Assembly: GCF_040183065.1 (NCBI RefSeq)
Contig: NC_091120.1
Span: 1,299,001 to 1,363,000 of the forward strand
Length of the DNA stretch: 64,000 nucleotides
Direction: 5' to 3'
From: Periplaneta americana
Lineage: Eukaryota; Arthropoda; Insecta; Blattodea; Blattidae
The translations under genes and the position numbers were made by a program. The notes beneath the pieces are model-generated. The model was not told the DNA's origin, did not search any database, and saw nothing but the letters and a program-made list of their open reading frames with translations. Positions 11,178-21,810 of this stretch are shown in pieces (within the stretch, counting starts at the first letter, position 1; each line of letters begins with the position of its first letter).

Positions 11178-13179
11178 CACCGCCTCGTTACTCTGTTACG
11201 TTCACCATGTCTTAGAATTGTTCTGTCAAGTATTGTTCACACCTGTCCCGGGCAGAGCGAATTATTCCGTTCAAACCGCCCACGCAGTCGTTAAGTACCG
11301 ACAAGGACACTCATAAATCACACTCCACATCGTCACTCCTGCGTCCCTTCCACTTAAGGGCGCCGCACGCATTCAAACAAATTTTTCGCACAATGTGAAG
11401 TAAACAGCAACTTGGTAGTCCATCAATCACCGCGCTCTTGAGGATGGCTCTTAATGAAGTGGCGCAAAAGAGGATGAACTCATTACGCCACGAAAGCAAA
11501 CAACATATTCTTATGAAATATTTTATAATATGAACGACAACGACAAGGACATTGTAAATAAAAGTAGCTTCAACGTCTCGCCATACTTAGAACAAACATC
11601 ATCTTTGAGAAGCTTCTGTCACCAATCCATATAGATCACTAGCAGTACTGCGTGTGGAAAACCGTAACTTCATGCAGACCTATTCATGTCTATATGTTTC
11701 AGCTTTCAAAATTGTTCACTTGTTCTGTCTGACACCAAACGCAGTTAGAAAATTAGACCCTCACTTTACAACAACATGGGTTTAAAATTCGGCATTATGG
11801 ATGGATCTGTTTTGCAATGTGTCTGGATTTGACGGAGGCGGCAGAGACCACCTGTTGAGTTTGCTGAGCCGGGCTTGAAAGAAACTCTGCCTGATAGATA
11901 AAACCACACACAAGCAGCACGCGTTCAGCGCTCACAGTTACGATTCACCGACACGATGTAGCAATTATTACATACGGCAAATGTTATATCACATTTCTGC
12001 TACTCGGGGAAAAGTTTTCGTAGAACAGGGATACAAACATTCATCAGTAAAAGTTCTTGCATGAAGTGAGTCTGGTTGAATATGCCGAGCAGTTAGAAAT
12101 AACATTCGCAATTTCTACTAACACATACACTTCTGTATTATAATGATTTTTTTTTGGTTAGAAAATCAATTTAAACCCAACCATTAATTTACTGACATAA
12201 CAATGACTTCCTTACTTGCATGTTCACTTTCAAATTATTATTTCTCAACACTAAATCATACCTAATTCATTGATTGGCACACTGAGCACGATTATTCAAC
12301 TGAACAGCAAACAGAAACAATAATTTTTAACATTTATTTTCATGGTGCTCAGCAGTAATGGAAGTTTTTGTACTAGAACAATGACGTCAACTTAAATTCC
12401 TTTTTGTTTTACATTGTTCAGTCTACAGGAATATTGTTCTGACAGTCTACAACACTACTTGCTTCTGCATCTTCCAGAAACTATAATATTTTAAAATTGG
12501 TGCAGATCAGACGAGATAGCTATGACTACAGTACATGAACAATGCCACTTAAACGGATTGATTGGTCCAGAAATTGACAATCCTTCCGAGATAAATCGAT
12601 TCGCTGATAAAAGAGGTATAATTCCCGGCGTTATTGGTTTTGTAATAAACTTTCCTTACCATATTGCATGATGTCACACAAGTCTTCTGATTGCAATTTG
12701 AAACTAAGAGAAATCACGTTTCTGTATCCATAATATTATTTTGACTGAAGATAATTCTCGCAAGTCCCACATTTTCAGCGATGCTGAAATGAAATGACGT
12801 TGGCGCAATGTAACTTTTAAAGCGACTGGCAACTTAGGAAGTTCTACGAACTACAGCCACGTGTTACAGCTGCAACATTAAACATAGGGACGATAACATA
12901 TTACAGGATACACTGACTTCTATAAATTATTTCAGCATTAAGTAACTTTACATAACAAACCGCTTGTCATACGATAAAACCAAACGCTCATGAGTTCGTC
13001 CAAACTGGAAAATGTGTCTCACTGTACAGTTCGAAATCTGAGTGTGAAGGGTGCAGGCTTCGAGTTTGGTTTCATAGTGTCTGTTAGCGGTACTGCGCGC
13101 TCTTTTACATGGAATGTTTTGAAGCACAACACCTTACGGTAAACATGGATACCAGCCAGCAGTTGGAAGGATCACAGTA
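11178..13179. other. Receptor 5' flank; no gene seen
   Basis: About 2 kb upstream of the receptor in its direction of transcription. The GC-rich composition ends around 11190-11200. The short frames here are unconvincing. It probably holds 5' untranslated sequence, an intron or regulatory DNA, but I cannot place a splice acceptor with confidence. Confidence 0.5.
12382..12389. promoter_or_regulatory. CRE-like palindrome
   Basis: TGACGTCA, the full cAMP-response-element consensus, about 1.2 kb upstream of the receptor ATG. An 8-bp match can arise by chance; another is at 46001-46008, where no gene is recognised. Confidence 0.2.
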
Positions 13180-13320
13180 TCGAGCACGTTCGCTGGGTGG
13201 GCGGCGCGGAGATCGAACGCGTGCGGAGCGGACCTCGGCTTGGGAGCGACTGGCCGCTCGGATGCTGCGAGGCGCGCGCACGGCATCCCCCGCCCCCCCC
13301 CTGCGCGCCGCCGCTCAAAA
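13180..13320 (-). promoter_or_regulatory. CpG-rich block, candidate promoter or first exon
   Basis: A sharp island of C+G with many CpG steps (for example GGGTGGGCGGCGCGGAG and GAGGCGCGCGCACGG) in AT-rich DNA. Apart from the receptor exon it is the only such block nearby, and it lies 2.0 kb upstream of that gene's ATG. I assign it to the minus strand only because of this position. Frames across it in both directions (13109-13348 and 13134-13343) have no motif and probably reflect composition. Confidence 0.35.
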
Positions 13321-13524
13321 ACTGTGGATGGATTGGTTATCATGTTGATCTGGTAACGACTCTCCTTGCCAGTCCCGTCTAGCTTTGTTTTCTTCTTTTC
13401 CCTTTTTCATATTCTCTCTTGTCTGAAACTGTATTAGATATCTTAAGGGTAGAGAATTATACAATTCGAATTATTCTTTCCTAATTTATGCACTTTCCCT
13501 CATTGAGGTTCTGGCTGATATATA
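13321..13524. other. Short spacer before M4 fragment
   Basis: Nothing recognised. Confidence 0.4.
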
Positions 13525-13680
13525 CAGGGACATCATTTTATTTTTACTTCAATTTTTATTGTACCTGAGTTTTTGAATGTACTTCGCTCCCACCCCTTCT
13601 ACTATGAAGTTCCAACTGTCCTCCACACAGATCCAGGACCGCATATACAGTCATAGTAGCCTTACGATTATAGTAAACAG
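13525..13680 (+). mobile_element. M4 DNA element, left-end fragment
   Basis: Begins after TA with CAGGGACATCATTTTATTTT and continues collinear with the M4 element, matching 26300-26335 and then 27622-27720, across the point where M4 holds a LINE-D insertion. It stops abruptly at an RTE-A tail, so the right end is missing. Confidence 0.75.
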
Positions 13681-14189
13681 TTACTTACTTACAAATGACT
13701 TTTAAGGAACCCGAAGGTTCATTGCCGCCCTCACATAAGCCCGCCATCGGTCCCTATCCTGTGCCAGATTAATCCAGTCCCTATCATCATATCCCACCTC
13801 ACTCAAATCCATTTTAATATTATCCTCCCATCTACGTCTCGGCCTCCCCAAAGGTATTTTTCCCTCCGATCTCCCAACTAACACACTATATGCATTCCTG
13901 GATTCGCCCATACGTGCTACATGCCCTGCCCATCGCAAACGTCTAGATTTTAAGTTCCTAATTATGTTAGGTGAAGAATACAATGCGTGAAGTTCTGTGT
14001 TGTGTAACTTTCTCCATTCTCCTGTAACTTCATCTAGCTTAGCCCCAAATATTTTCCTAAGCACCTTATTCTCAAACACCCTTAACCTATGTTCCTCTCT
14101 CAGAGTGAGAGTCCAAGTTTCACAACCATATAGAACAACCGGTAATAGAACTGTTTTATAAATTCTAACTTTCAGATTTTTGGACAGCA
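13681..14189 (-). pseudogene. RTE-A LINE, C-terminal fragment
   Basis: Minus-strand copy with its (TTAC)n tail at 13681. The 125-residue frame 14079-13702 carries [32 protein letters not shown] and W-E-D-N-I-K-M-D-L. Upstream sequence to 14189 continues to L-L-S-K-N-L in another frame. No catalytic domain remains. Confidence 0.88.
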
Positions 14190-14353
14190 GACTGGCTAAA
14201 AATTTAAATATATTTATTTTTATGTGCTAAAAAGTACGAAAATATTTGCTAAAAATAAAAATATATATATATATATTTTTAAATATGACAAAAATACCTT
14301 ACTTAGCTTGGAAAAAAAAATGTTACTAGGTACTCACCAATCACACTTGAGTA

Positions 14354-14815
14354 TCAGTTGCTAGTAGTTGTCCGAGAATTGCAGTGAACAACAAAGGTCA
14401 TCTCCAAATTCTCCATCACAAATGCATGGCCATTATCTCTGAACAACGACTTATACTGTGAAAACGATCTTTCCACATCACAGGACTTCAGACGTGCATA
14501 TTTAAAGAGAGGAATGTCACAAACACAAACACCGTCAATTTCACCTACAGGCACACCCTCCAATACTTGAGCAACTTTACACATTTTTTTATATCCACTG
14601 TTTTGCCGTGAATGCACACATGAAGCAGCGGCAATGTGCTTGTTTCCAGACAAATGTTGGGTTACCTGAGAGCTCTGATCTGCACTTACTGATTTACCAC
14701 ATGGTTGGCAAAATAACACTTTTCCGTCGGTAGTAAAAATGTTTTTAAATTCATCTACATATTGCTGTAGACGCGATCTTAAACTCGATTTGATTTTAGG
14801 CGTCTTAAGAGGCTA
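14354..14815 (-). pseudogene. hAT-type transposase remnant: zinc finger joined to C-terminal dimerisation segment
   Basis: Minus-strand frame, open from about 14812 down to 14354, with no ATG at its beginning; an in-frame TAG lies just upstream. The N-terminal part P-K-I-K-S-S-L-R-S-R-L-Q-Q-Y-V-D-E-F, then T-D-G-K-V-L-F-C-Q-P-C-G-K, then H-L-S-G-N-K-H resembles the BED-like zinc finger of CGGBP1-related hAT proteins (C-x2-C..H-x5-H). After about 45 residues it reaches S-C-D-V-E-R-S-F-S-Q-Y-K, as in the C-terminal hAT dimerisation block. The catalytic DDE core that should lie between is absent, so this is an internally deleted copy or a small hAT-derived protein. The family match is from memory. 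Confidence 0.6.
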
Positions 14816-15554
14816 ATATACACACGTCTTAACGTAAAAAATGTTTCTAGCTACTGATTGACAATGTCGGAGAAAAGCTTCCTATAGCGACGCCACCACG
14901 TCTACACTACGCAGCTTATGCTTATGGTCCGATAACGGGGAATCACAACAAGATGTAGGCTATTTCCTCACTTCATAGGCATGAAGGAGAGGCGAGAGAT
15001 TTGTTTACATTAAATAATGTTTGTACCCGAGCTCTTATCCGTTGTGTTTCACAAACAAAGCGCGGAATGAAATCATCTTCAGCAACAATAAACATTCCCA
15101 ATTATGTGTTGCAAAATCTCTCCTTCTTGTCCATGTTAATTTATTCTCTAATAATAACACTGATACGCGTATGCTGCCTAGCAGTTCTCAGAACTTGAGG
15201 CGATACTATTACAAAAATGGATCACGGATACATCACACAGCGCTTAGAAACACGAAGCAACCAAGAATTCTTAAAAAGATAACGTATTTCTGAGCGATAT
15301 AATTGATTTAGTTTTAAAATATTCAAAAGTTCTTGTAAAAAATTATTTAAGTAAAAATACTCCAAGATTTATGTGATTATAATAGATTTCCTGAAAATAT
15401 GTATTCACATAAATTTTTTGTGAAAATGTGTGTTTTTATGTGAAATAAAATTCGGTTTTAAACTTGAAACTTGACATTCGGAATTTTTAACTTTGTTAAT
15501 TGTGTTTTATCACACGCAAGAAAAATATTTAATTACATGGGAATCCGCTCCTTA
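14816..15554. other. Spacer, nothing recognised
   Basis: Overlapping short frames at 15001-15293 have no motif. Confidence 0.45.
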
Positions 15555-15793
15555 GTTACCAGGCAGTACATCTCCCTTGACGATATGTGTCAGAGGAAGA
15601 ACAATTTTTTGTATGCATCTGAAGTCTGATTAGTGTAATAATATGTAGCTAATCGGCGATGTATGCATTGGAGGGGGAAAGGAACTGGCCACCCCACCTC
15701 ATTATCTCCTGGTCTAGTTGCCTCATGAGTGATGCTTTATTGGTGTTACTTATGAGGTGCAAACGTGTTTTCAGATAGTTGACTAAACAACAA
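15555..15793. repeat. R4 dispersed repeat, copy 2
   Basis: Same order of blocks as 8505-8740 (TTGACGATATGTGTC, TGTATGCATCTGAAG, GGGGGAAAGGAACTGG), with scattered substitutions. Confidence 0.8.
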
Positions 15794-15857
15794 CAATTTA
15801 TGCACATTTTTCATTTTTGTGTATAGCAATATTATTATAGTAGCAACTTAAATTCGA

Positions 15858-15863
15858 GATGAT

Positions 15864-15922
<59 letters not shown>

Positions 15923-16530
15923 CTTATTTATTTATTTAATCTGGTAGAGTTAAGGTCTTTACCACACCATCAGAATACAAATATTCTAAAAATAATAATG
16001 TAATAAGAAGAAGTTAATAAGAAAGATAGGTAAGAGTTCAAACACGAATGAAAAAAGAGGGGGAAATAGAAGTTCAGAAATCAAAATCAACATAGGTACC
16101 AAAAAGTACTGCTATAATATTAATTGCCTAAGACATTAAAGTGATTAAAGGCAATGACTAAACATCTAAGAAGTATCTGATTGTATAAACAGTAACAATA
16201 CCGAAAACATTTACTATAAAGTTAAAATAGTCAGTTCACTGCATTGTACTCTGCTCAGTAAAAAGATGCTTAATATATATATTTTTTTAACTATTAAATT
16301 CCTCCATCTCTGATGTCACTGGGCAGGGTATTCCACAAGTGGGATAGCGAAATACTGAATGATGATGAATACGATGATGTCTTATGTGTTGGTATGGTTA
16401 ATATGCGGCTATTTTGCGTGCGTGTGTAGAGACTGTGATACAATCATAGAAGCGGGAGGCAAGGTAGGGAGATGTGAAGGACTTGGAAAAGGAGAGCAAG
16501 GGAATGAACATTTCTGCGTTCTTTAAGCCG
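15858..16530 (-). mobile_element. LINE-B copy with TTTA tail
   Basis: In minus orientation the 3' tail is a (TAAA)n run (15861-15940) and the motif CTCTACCAGATTAAATAAAT precedes it. Coding traces on the minus strand near 16410-16300 give I-P-T-H-K-T-S-S-Y-S-S-S-F-S-I-S, then H-L-W-N-T-L-P. These match the LINE-B frame at 60472-60672. Confidence 0.7.
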
Positions 16531-17220
16531 AAGTCAATTTAAAGTTTGGTAGGATGGGGTAATGTGGTCAGCACAGACGAAGCGAACACAAGAATTATTG
16601 CCGCGTTGTGATCTTATTAAAAAAAAATTGATGCCCGAATTTTAAAAAAGTATCAGAATACAGTAATTCACTAAATAGTTATGCCTCACCCATTTTTCGA
16701 AATAAATTCAAAATCTCTTTAACATTTTATTGCTGAAGGAACATTCTTTATAATGTCTGAAGCATAATTTTGATATTTTCTTTCAAAATCTTATGATAAA
16801 CGATTACATTTTAAGAAGGATTTTAGAGATACTATTATAGAAATATGGAAAGTTATTTTTCAAATGTAACAAAATAGAAAATTTTTATTCGAGAGAAAAG
16901 CTTCCTAATATTCTAAAGAATATGTGTTCCCAATATCATGCGGGGCCTACGTAACATTTATAGTTCCGAAATATATAAGTTCGGCAAAATGCTATCTGCG
17001 ATTAGTATTATTTGGTGCACCAGAGCTTTAACAAGAGCGCAGCAGCAGATAGAGGGCGTAAATGTGCATTGAATTATGTGTAATATGTTTTTCATTTATG
17101 AAAATTTATTTTGAAGCATAAACTATTGTTTTTAACTCACTGGTTTTCCATCTTAACTTTTGGAGTTTTCAAATTCGTTTCATGGCAATGCGATAAACGC
17201 AGTTAATTGTCTCATTGTTA
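16531..17220. other. Spacer with weak similarity to T1
   Basis: Near 16890-16960, GAGAAAAGCTTCCTAAT and the following bases resemble the T1 interior near 4274, suggesting an old relative without visible ends. Nothing else is recognised. Confidence 0.4.
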
Positions 17221-18809
17221 CACTAGCCGTACCCGTGCGCTCCGCTGCACCCGTCAGATATAAATACAAAGTAATTACATAATTAAAATAGGACGTTTGA
17301 TCCAGGGAACATTCGTGTTTGATAGAAGGATAAATCGTTTAATATGTTACTTAATTTAAATTATATTTAAATAGTTAAAATGCGATCATTTTGGTGCAAT
17401 ACTATTTCTTTAACATGTTTCTTAATTTTTATTTCATGCAACCTTAGTTTAATGAAGATTGACATCATTTAGATTTAATGTGTAAATTTTATTTTACTTG
17501 CTATATGTTTCCATTAAATTATGGTAATAACTTAATTTTAACCCTTGTTTTCTACGTATTCAGTAAATGGTGCTTGGCCCACTATGGTTCTGAACCCTTC
17601 AAATAACTTAAATTATATTATATTATATTATATTATATTATATTATATTATATAAAAAGTGTGTTGATAACGGATGTACTCCGATAAGTTTTTAAATTAT
17701 TATGGGGGCTCTTGAATCTCAGGAGGAACAGCTTTTACAACAGCGCAACATAATCTGCTTGGCTCATTACCCAATTTTTTTGCATTGCATTTAATGCATA
17801 TGTATTTTAACACGATTCAATAACCTAAGCTGTTGATAAAGCGTTGTAAAATAACCTACTAAAATACAAAAAAATAAAAACACGATTCAATTGAGCATAG
17901 TTAAAATATGAATTATAAAATCATGGAATGCTAAGCTAACATACTATCACTGCATACTAAATCAATACACTCTCGTTGTTCGTTAATTCTCTGAGATAAA
18001 AATGAATTTGTAACTTATATAAACATTATTTTAGAAATACAGGAAACGAATATACAGAATAGCCTATCAAGTTTTTTGTGCAGAAGAACTATTTTAATCT
18101 TACCTGTCCTCGATTCACTCACAAGTTACTGTAATAACATTATAGCATTATGTCCATCTAGAGAAACTACACTTCCAAATGGTGAAATAATAATTAATTA
18201 TACAAATGGGTTAATTTAGCTTCCGATATTACTTCATACAAACACAGAAACATTCTCTGTAGGCTATGTTTCATAGCTTTCGATTGTTGTTGTCCAAGGC
18301 CCCTTATAGACGAAGTCATTTGTTTTTTATTTCATTACACCGCCTCAGATGGCAGTTATTTTAATTTTAAAACTCATATAACTCATTAAATTATCAGGCA
18401 TATCAAAATTTTTCAAAGAATAAAACGTATCGGAAATGATTTTTAAAGAAACTTTTTGATATGTAACATTTTTTACAAAAAATCAGTAATAAGCGAGATA
18501 TTTCGATTTATTTAATTCAAGCCCCCTTATAACCCCCCTTTTAAATAACGTATTTTGAATGCCATATAGCCTGAAATCTAAGCTACAACGAACTTAATTT
18601 ATATTCTAATTTTCATCGAAATCCGTTCAGCCATTATTGCATGAAAAGGTAACAAACATCCAGACAGACAGACAGAGATACAAACAAAAATTTCAAAAAA
18701 GCGATTTTCGGTTTCAGGGTGGTTAATTATATATGTTAGGACTGATTATTTTTGGAAAATCGAAAATTACCAGAAAAATTTCGGCTACAGATTTATTATT
18801 AGTATAGAT
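17221..18809. mobile_element. Unclassified dispersed element, ACTAG...TATAGAT type
   Basis: Starts CACTAGCCGTACCCGTGCGC and ends near TTATTATTAGTATAGATG. Near the end it has AAATCCGTTCAGCC and a GACAGACAGACAGA run. The element at 31327-32550 has the same kind of ends and the same internal AATCCGTTCAACC motif. A (TATAT)n microsatellite sits at 17612-17652, and the end of a SINE-1 (GATAAAGCGTTGTAAAATAA) near 17835. No coding frame. Confidence 0.5.
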
Positions 18810-19139
18810 GTTAAGCGGTACTGGATCGCCATTGTAAACAGGAATGTCACAACTACGTGGTAAACAACTCGAAACATGTAAAAAATGGTAAGAATAGACA
18901 TCGGTAAAGATAAAACCCTTTTCTTCTTCTTAAGAGACAGAATGATTCTATTAATACTTTTCGTGGAGCCTGAAAATGAATAACTTGACGTTAGAACCTA
19001 TTTTAAATACAGTAGCCTAAATCAATAATGTTTTCCTTTTTTGTTAATGAAAATCAATTCAGTTTATTTCGATAAAGTTGCAGTATATTTTCTCTTGGGA
19101 AATGAGTCAGCTTGCATCTCCTGTGCTGAAGTGCTTCTT
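18810..19139. other. Spacer, nothing recognised
   Basis: No signal identified. Confidence 0.45.
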
Positions 19140-19385
19140 TCTTTGTGGGTTATTTTGCGACGCTTTATCAACTGCTGTGGTCATCTAGCTTCTGAATGAC
19201 CTGAAGGTGATAATGCGACGAAATGAGTCCAGGGTCAGCGCCAAAGTTACTCAATTTGCTCTTATTGGTTTGAGGAAAAACCCCGGGAAAAACCCAATCA
19301 GGTAACTTGTCCCTACCAGGATTTGAACCCGAGCCCGCTCGTTCCACGGTTAGGCATGATAACCGTTAGTCAACAGCGGTGGACC
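19140..19385 (-). mobile_element. SINE-1, old copy, minus orientation
   Basis: Reverse complement of SINE-1: the tail ATTTTGCGACGCTTTATCAA is at the left, then AGGTAACTTGTCCC and a decayed B-box CAGGATTTGAACCCGAGCC, with the tRNA-like head at the right. Confidence 0.8.
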
Positions 19386-19910
19386 TAAAATACTTCTTAA
19401 GGATGACTTCATTAACGTCACGTCACATTTTACATTTTTGGTGGTTGTGAAGAAGTTGATCGTGATGCTAATTTGAGATGATGTTCAGCACGACGGTTTA
19501 ACTTCACGACATTTCAATGCTTGGTGGACAGGGTTGGCAGTTCTTTTTAATTTTCCTTAAGTTTCACACATTTCTTTTAATGTATTGGTTGAGCTCTCTT
19601 TGTCGAACCGTATTAAACGTGGCAAATTTGTTCTAAAAATTTATATTCAACTGTCTTTGTGAACATTATGAGCCATGATTTGTGTAACTGTGCATCCCGT
19701 ATCTTATCTTCGCTTTATTTTGTAGTCGTTACATAATCTGCAGTTGTAATTCTGTGGTTCAATGCATGGACCCTGTAATCCTCACATAGCTTATTCCGAG
19801 AATTTCGAAGTTAAAAAATTGTAAGCATTGTACGTAATGGTGATGCAGCACGTTGTGTCCTCTCTTCTATCTCTGATGTGGATCTCTGCACAATAAGAGG
19901 GATGGTAAAT
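19386..19910. other. Spacer, nothing recognised
   Basis: No frame or repeat recognised. Confidence 0.45.
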
Positions 19911-20878
19911 AATAGTAATATGCGTTACAAGAGCGGTATGTTGAAGTTTTCATGTTCGAGGGGAAGTTTGAAAAAGCGAAACGTAGTTGAGCTTTTTTAA
20001 TTTCCGAGAATTGAAAGAAAACATACCGCTCGTGTATCGTATATTATTTTGTGCGAAGATCGTTTATTACATACCTGAAAGAGGACTTTATAATTAGTTG
20101 CAATGAAATCTCCATCTTGGTTTCTGTTCGATGAGGGCAAATTTGCAAAACAAAAATATCTATCTTCAACATTGTTGCTTTAAAATGTTTTCTGTGTTTA
20201 CTATACTCCAGCAGTCCGTGATATACGTCTGTCTTTTTTTTTCCCCCCAGTCTATGATGAGTCTGGAATCTTGTTGATTTTTTTCACGGCTTCCTTAATG
20301 TTACTTGCATCACGAATGCAGTAACTTTAGTGGAGTTGTAGAGTTTACTTAATTTTTGCAAATATTTAAAAACAATAATTAACAGTGCAATTTAGGTGAA
20401 ATTGCAGTGGTAAGTTTCCAATTTATAATTATTACTATATTGAACATCTCTAAAAATAATATGTTAAAAGCCTAAAGCAGTAAAATGAATATGTCACTTA
20501 AGCGGTAAGAAGAGGGAAATTGTTATGTGTGTTAGGTTGGGGATACTGAATGTGGAATTTTAGACTTTCCGCGGATTGGTTTTGTGCGGAAACCAAGCAA
20601 ATACGAGTCCACACCTGTGGAGTAACGGTCAGCGCGTCTGGCCGCGAAACCAGGTGGCCCGGGTTCGAATCCCGGTCGGGGCATGTTACCTGGTTGAGGT
20701 TTTTTCCAGGGGTTTCCCTCAACCCAATATGAGCAAATGCTGGGTAACTTTCGGTGCTGGACCCCGGACTCATTTCACCGGCATTATCACCTTCATTTCA
20801 TTCAGACGCTAAATAACCTAGATGTTGATACAGCGTCGTAAAATAACCCAAGTAAACACGCACGATCTCGCACAAAAG
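19911..20878 (+). repeat. Paired repeat P, copy 1
   Basis: This roughly 0.7-0.8-kb sequence recurs inverted at 48331-49146. It starts with a fold-back (AGAGCGGTATGTT about 19930, its complement AACATACCGCTCGT about 20020). A sub-terminal inverted pair TTTTGTGCGA..GATCGT (about 20050 and 20865) follows. This copy is interrupted by a SINE-1 (20606-20849); the other copy lacks it. No transposase frame is visible. Confidence 0.8.
20606..20849 (+). mobile_element. SINE-1 inserted in repeat P
   Basis: tRNA-derived SINE with a well-kept head: GGTCAGCGCGTCTGGCCGCG, then the B box GGGTTCGAATCCC. It has the body AATGCTGGGTAACTTTCGG and the end AGCGTCGTAAAATAA. AAGCAAATACG (20595-20605) and AAGTAAACACG (20850-20860) flank it as a slightly decayed target duplication. 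The empty site is visible in repeat P copy 2. Confidence 0.92.
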
Positions 20879-21810
20879 ATTTAAATCCACATTAATAACA
20901 TTTTCCAATTTTTCTCAGCGTTACAGGATTCATGCACTGAACCACAGAATTGTTGCACACAAACTTAAAATGGAGGTTAGTATTTTGATGAATAAAAAGG
21001 AAGACAGTCATTTCTTTCAATGACGATCATATAATATCAATAAATTAAATTTCCTGTAATTCAACATCAGTTTGTGTAAACAAGAAGAATGTAACCAACT
21101 ATCGAATTTATCAGGTTAAATTGATCTCTTCAAGTTGATATATCGATGTAATAACGAACACAGTTCAGTGGAAGAAAAGTGTGAGCATTATGCGGGGAAC
21201 TAATACAAATGAGGTTATATATTGAATGTCTCGCAAAAATAATACAAGCTTCTGTTGACGAATTGAAAGCAGACGTGTCGATCTGGTGATATTTCATCGA
21301 TGTCTCTAATTTAGATTAACGTCTATGAAGTATGCAAGTGAACTCAAGTGGATTATTACTCCGACATACTCGTAATTAGAGCACTTTGGGGTATTAGACA
21401 CTGCTTTCGATGCAAATGACATGAAGAATATAAATCTGGCGACTCTCTATTTGCTGAAAGTCTTTTATGAATACACCTACAGTCGTTCTTATCTTTCGGC
21501 ATTAAGAATAACAAAGAGGAATATTGCTTAGATGCATTTGGTTTTTAAGGTTTCCCCATAAATAGAACTCGGAAGATAGAGATAGCCATATTCCACCCGT
21601 AAATATGCGTTCATTGAAACAATTACAGTGCTTAATATTGTGCATTAATCTTACAATTACCGACGGCGAACCAGCTGCCAGCTTCTTATTTTACGTCTTT
21701 TTCTATTATTTTCAGACAATAAAATACATCGCGTATTTTACTGTTCATTTGCAGTATTTGTGAGTCAATTAATCGAGGAATGATGCACATGGAATATAAT
21801 TATGCATATG
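20879..21810. other. Spacer before the minisatellite
   Basis: No gene or repeat recognised. Confidence 0.5.

Noticed and set aside
11175..11180. Starting the receptor at GTG (11180)
   Set aside because: The next codon is ATG, and animal genes rarely start at GTG; an in-frame stop lies just upstream.
9903..11294. 463-residue plus-strand open frame, and a 381-residue minus-strand frame at 9829-10974
   Set aside because: Both are shadows of the GC-rich receptor exon. They are rich in R, H, V, A and G and lack any domain, while the 9843-11177 frame is a clear GPCR.
20606..20849. SINE-1 heads as functional tRNA genes
   Set aside because: The polymerase III boxes are good, but the anticodon and acceptor arms do not form a proper tRNA, and the bodies and target duplications mark them as SINEs.
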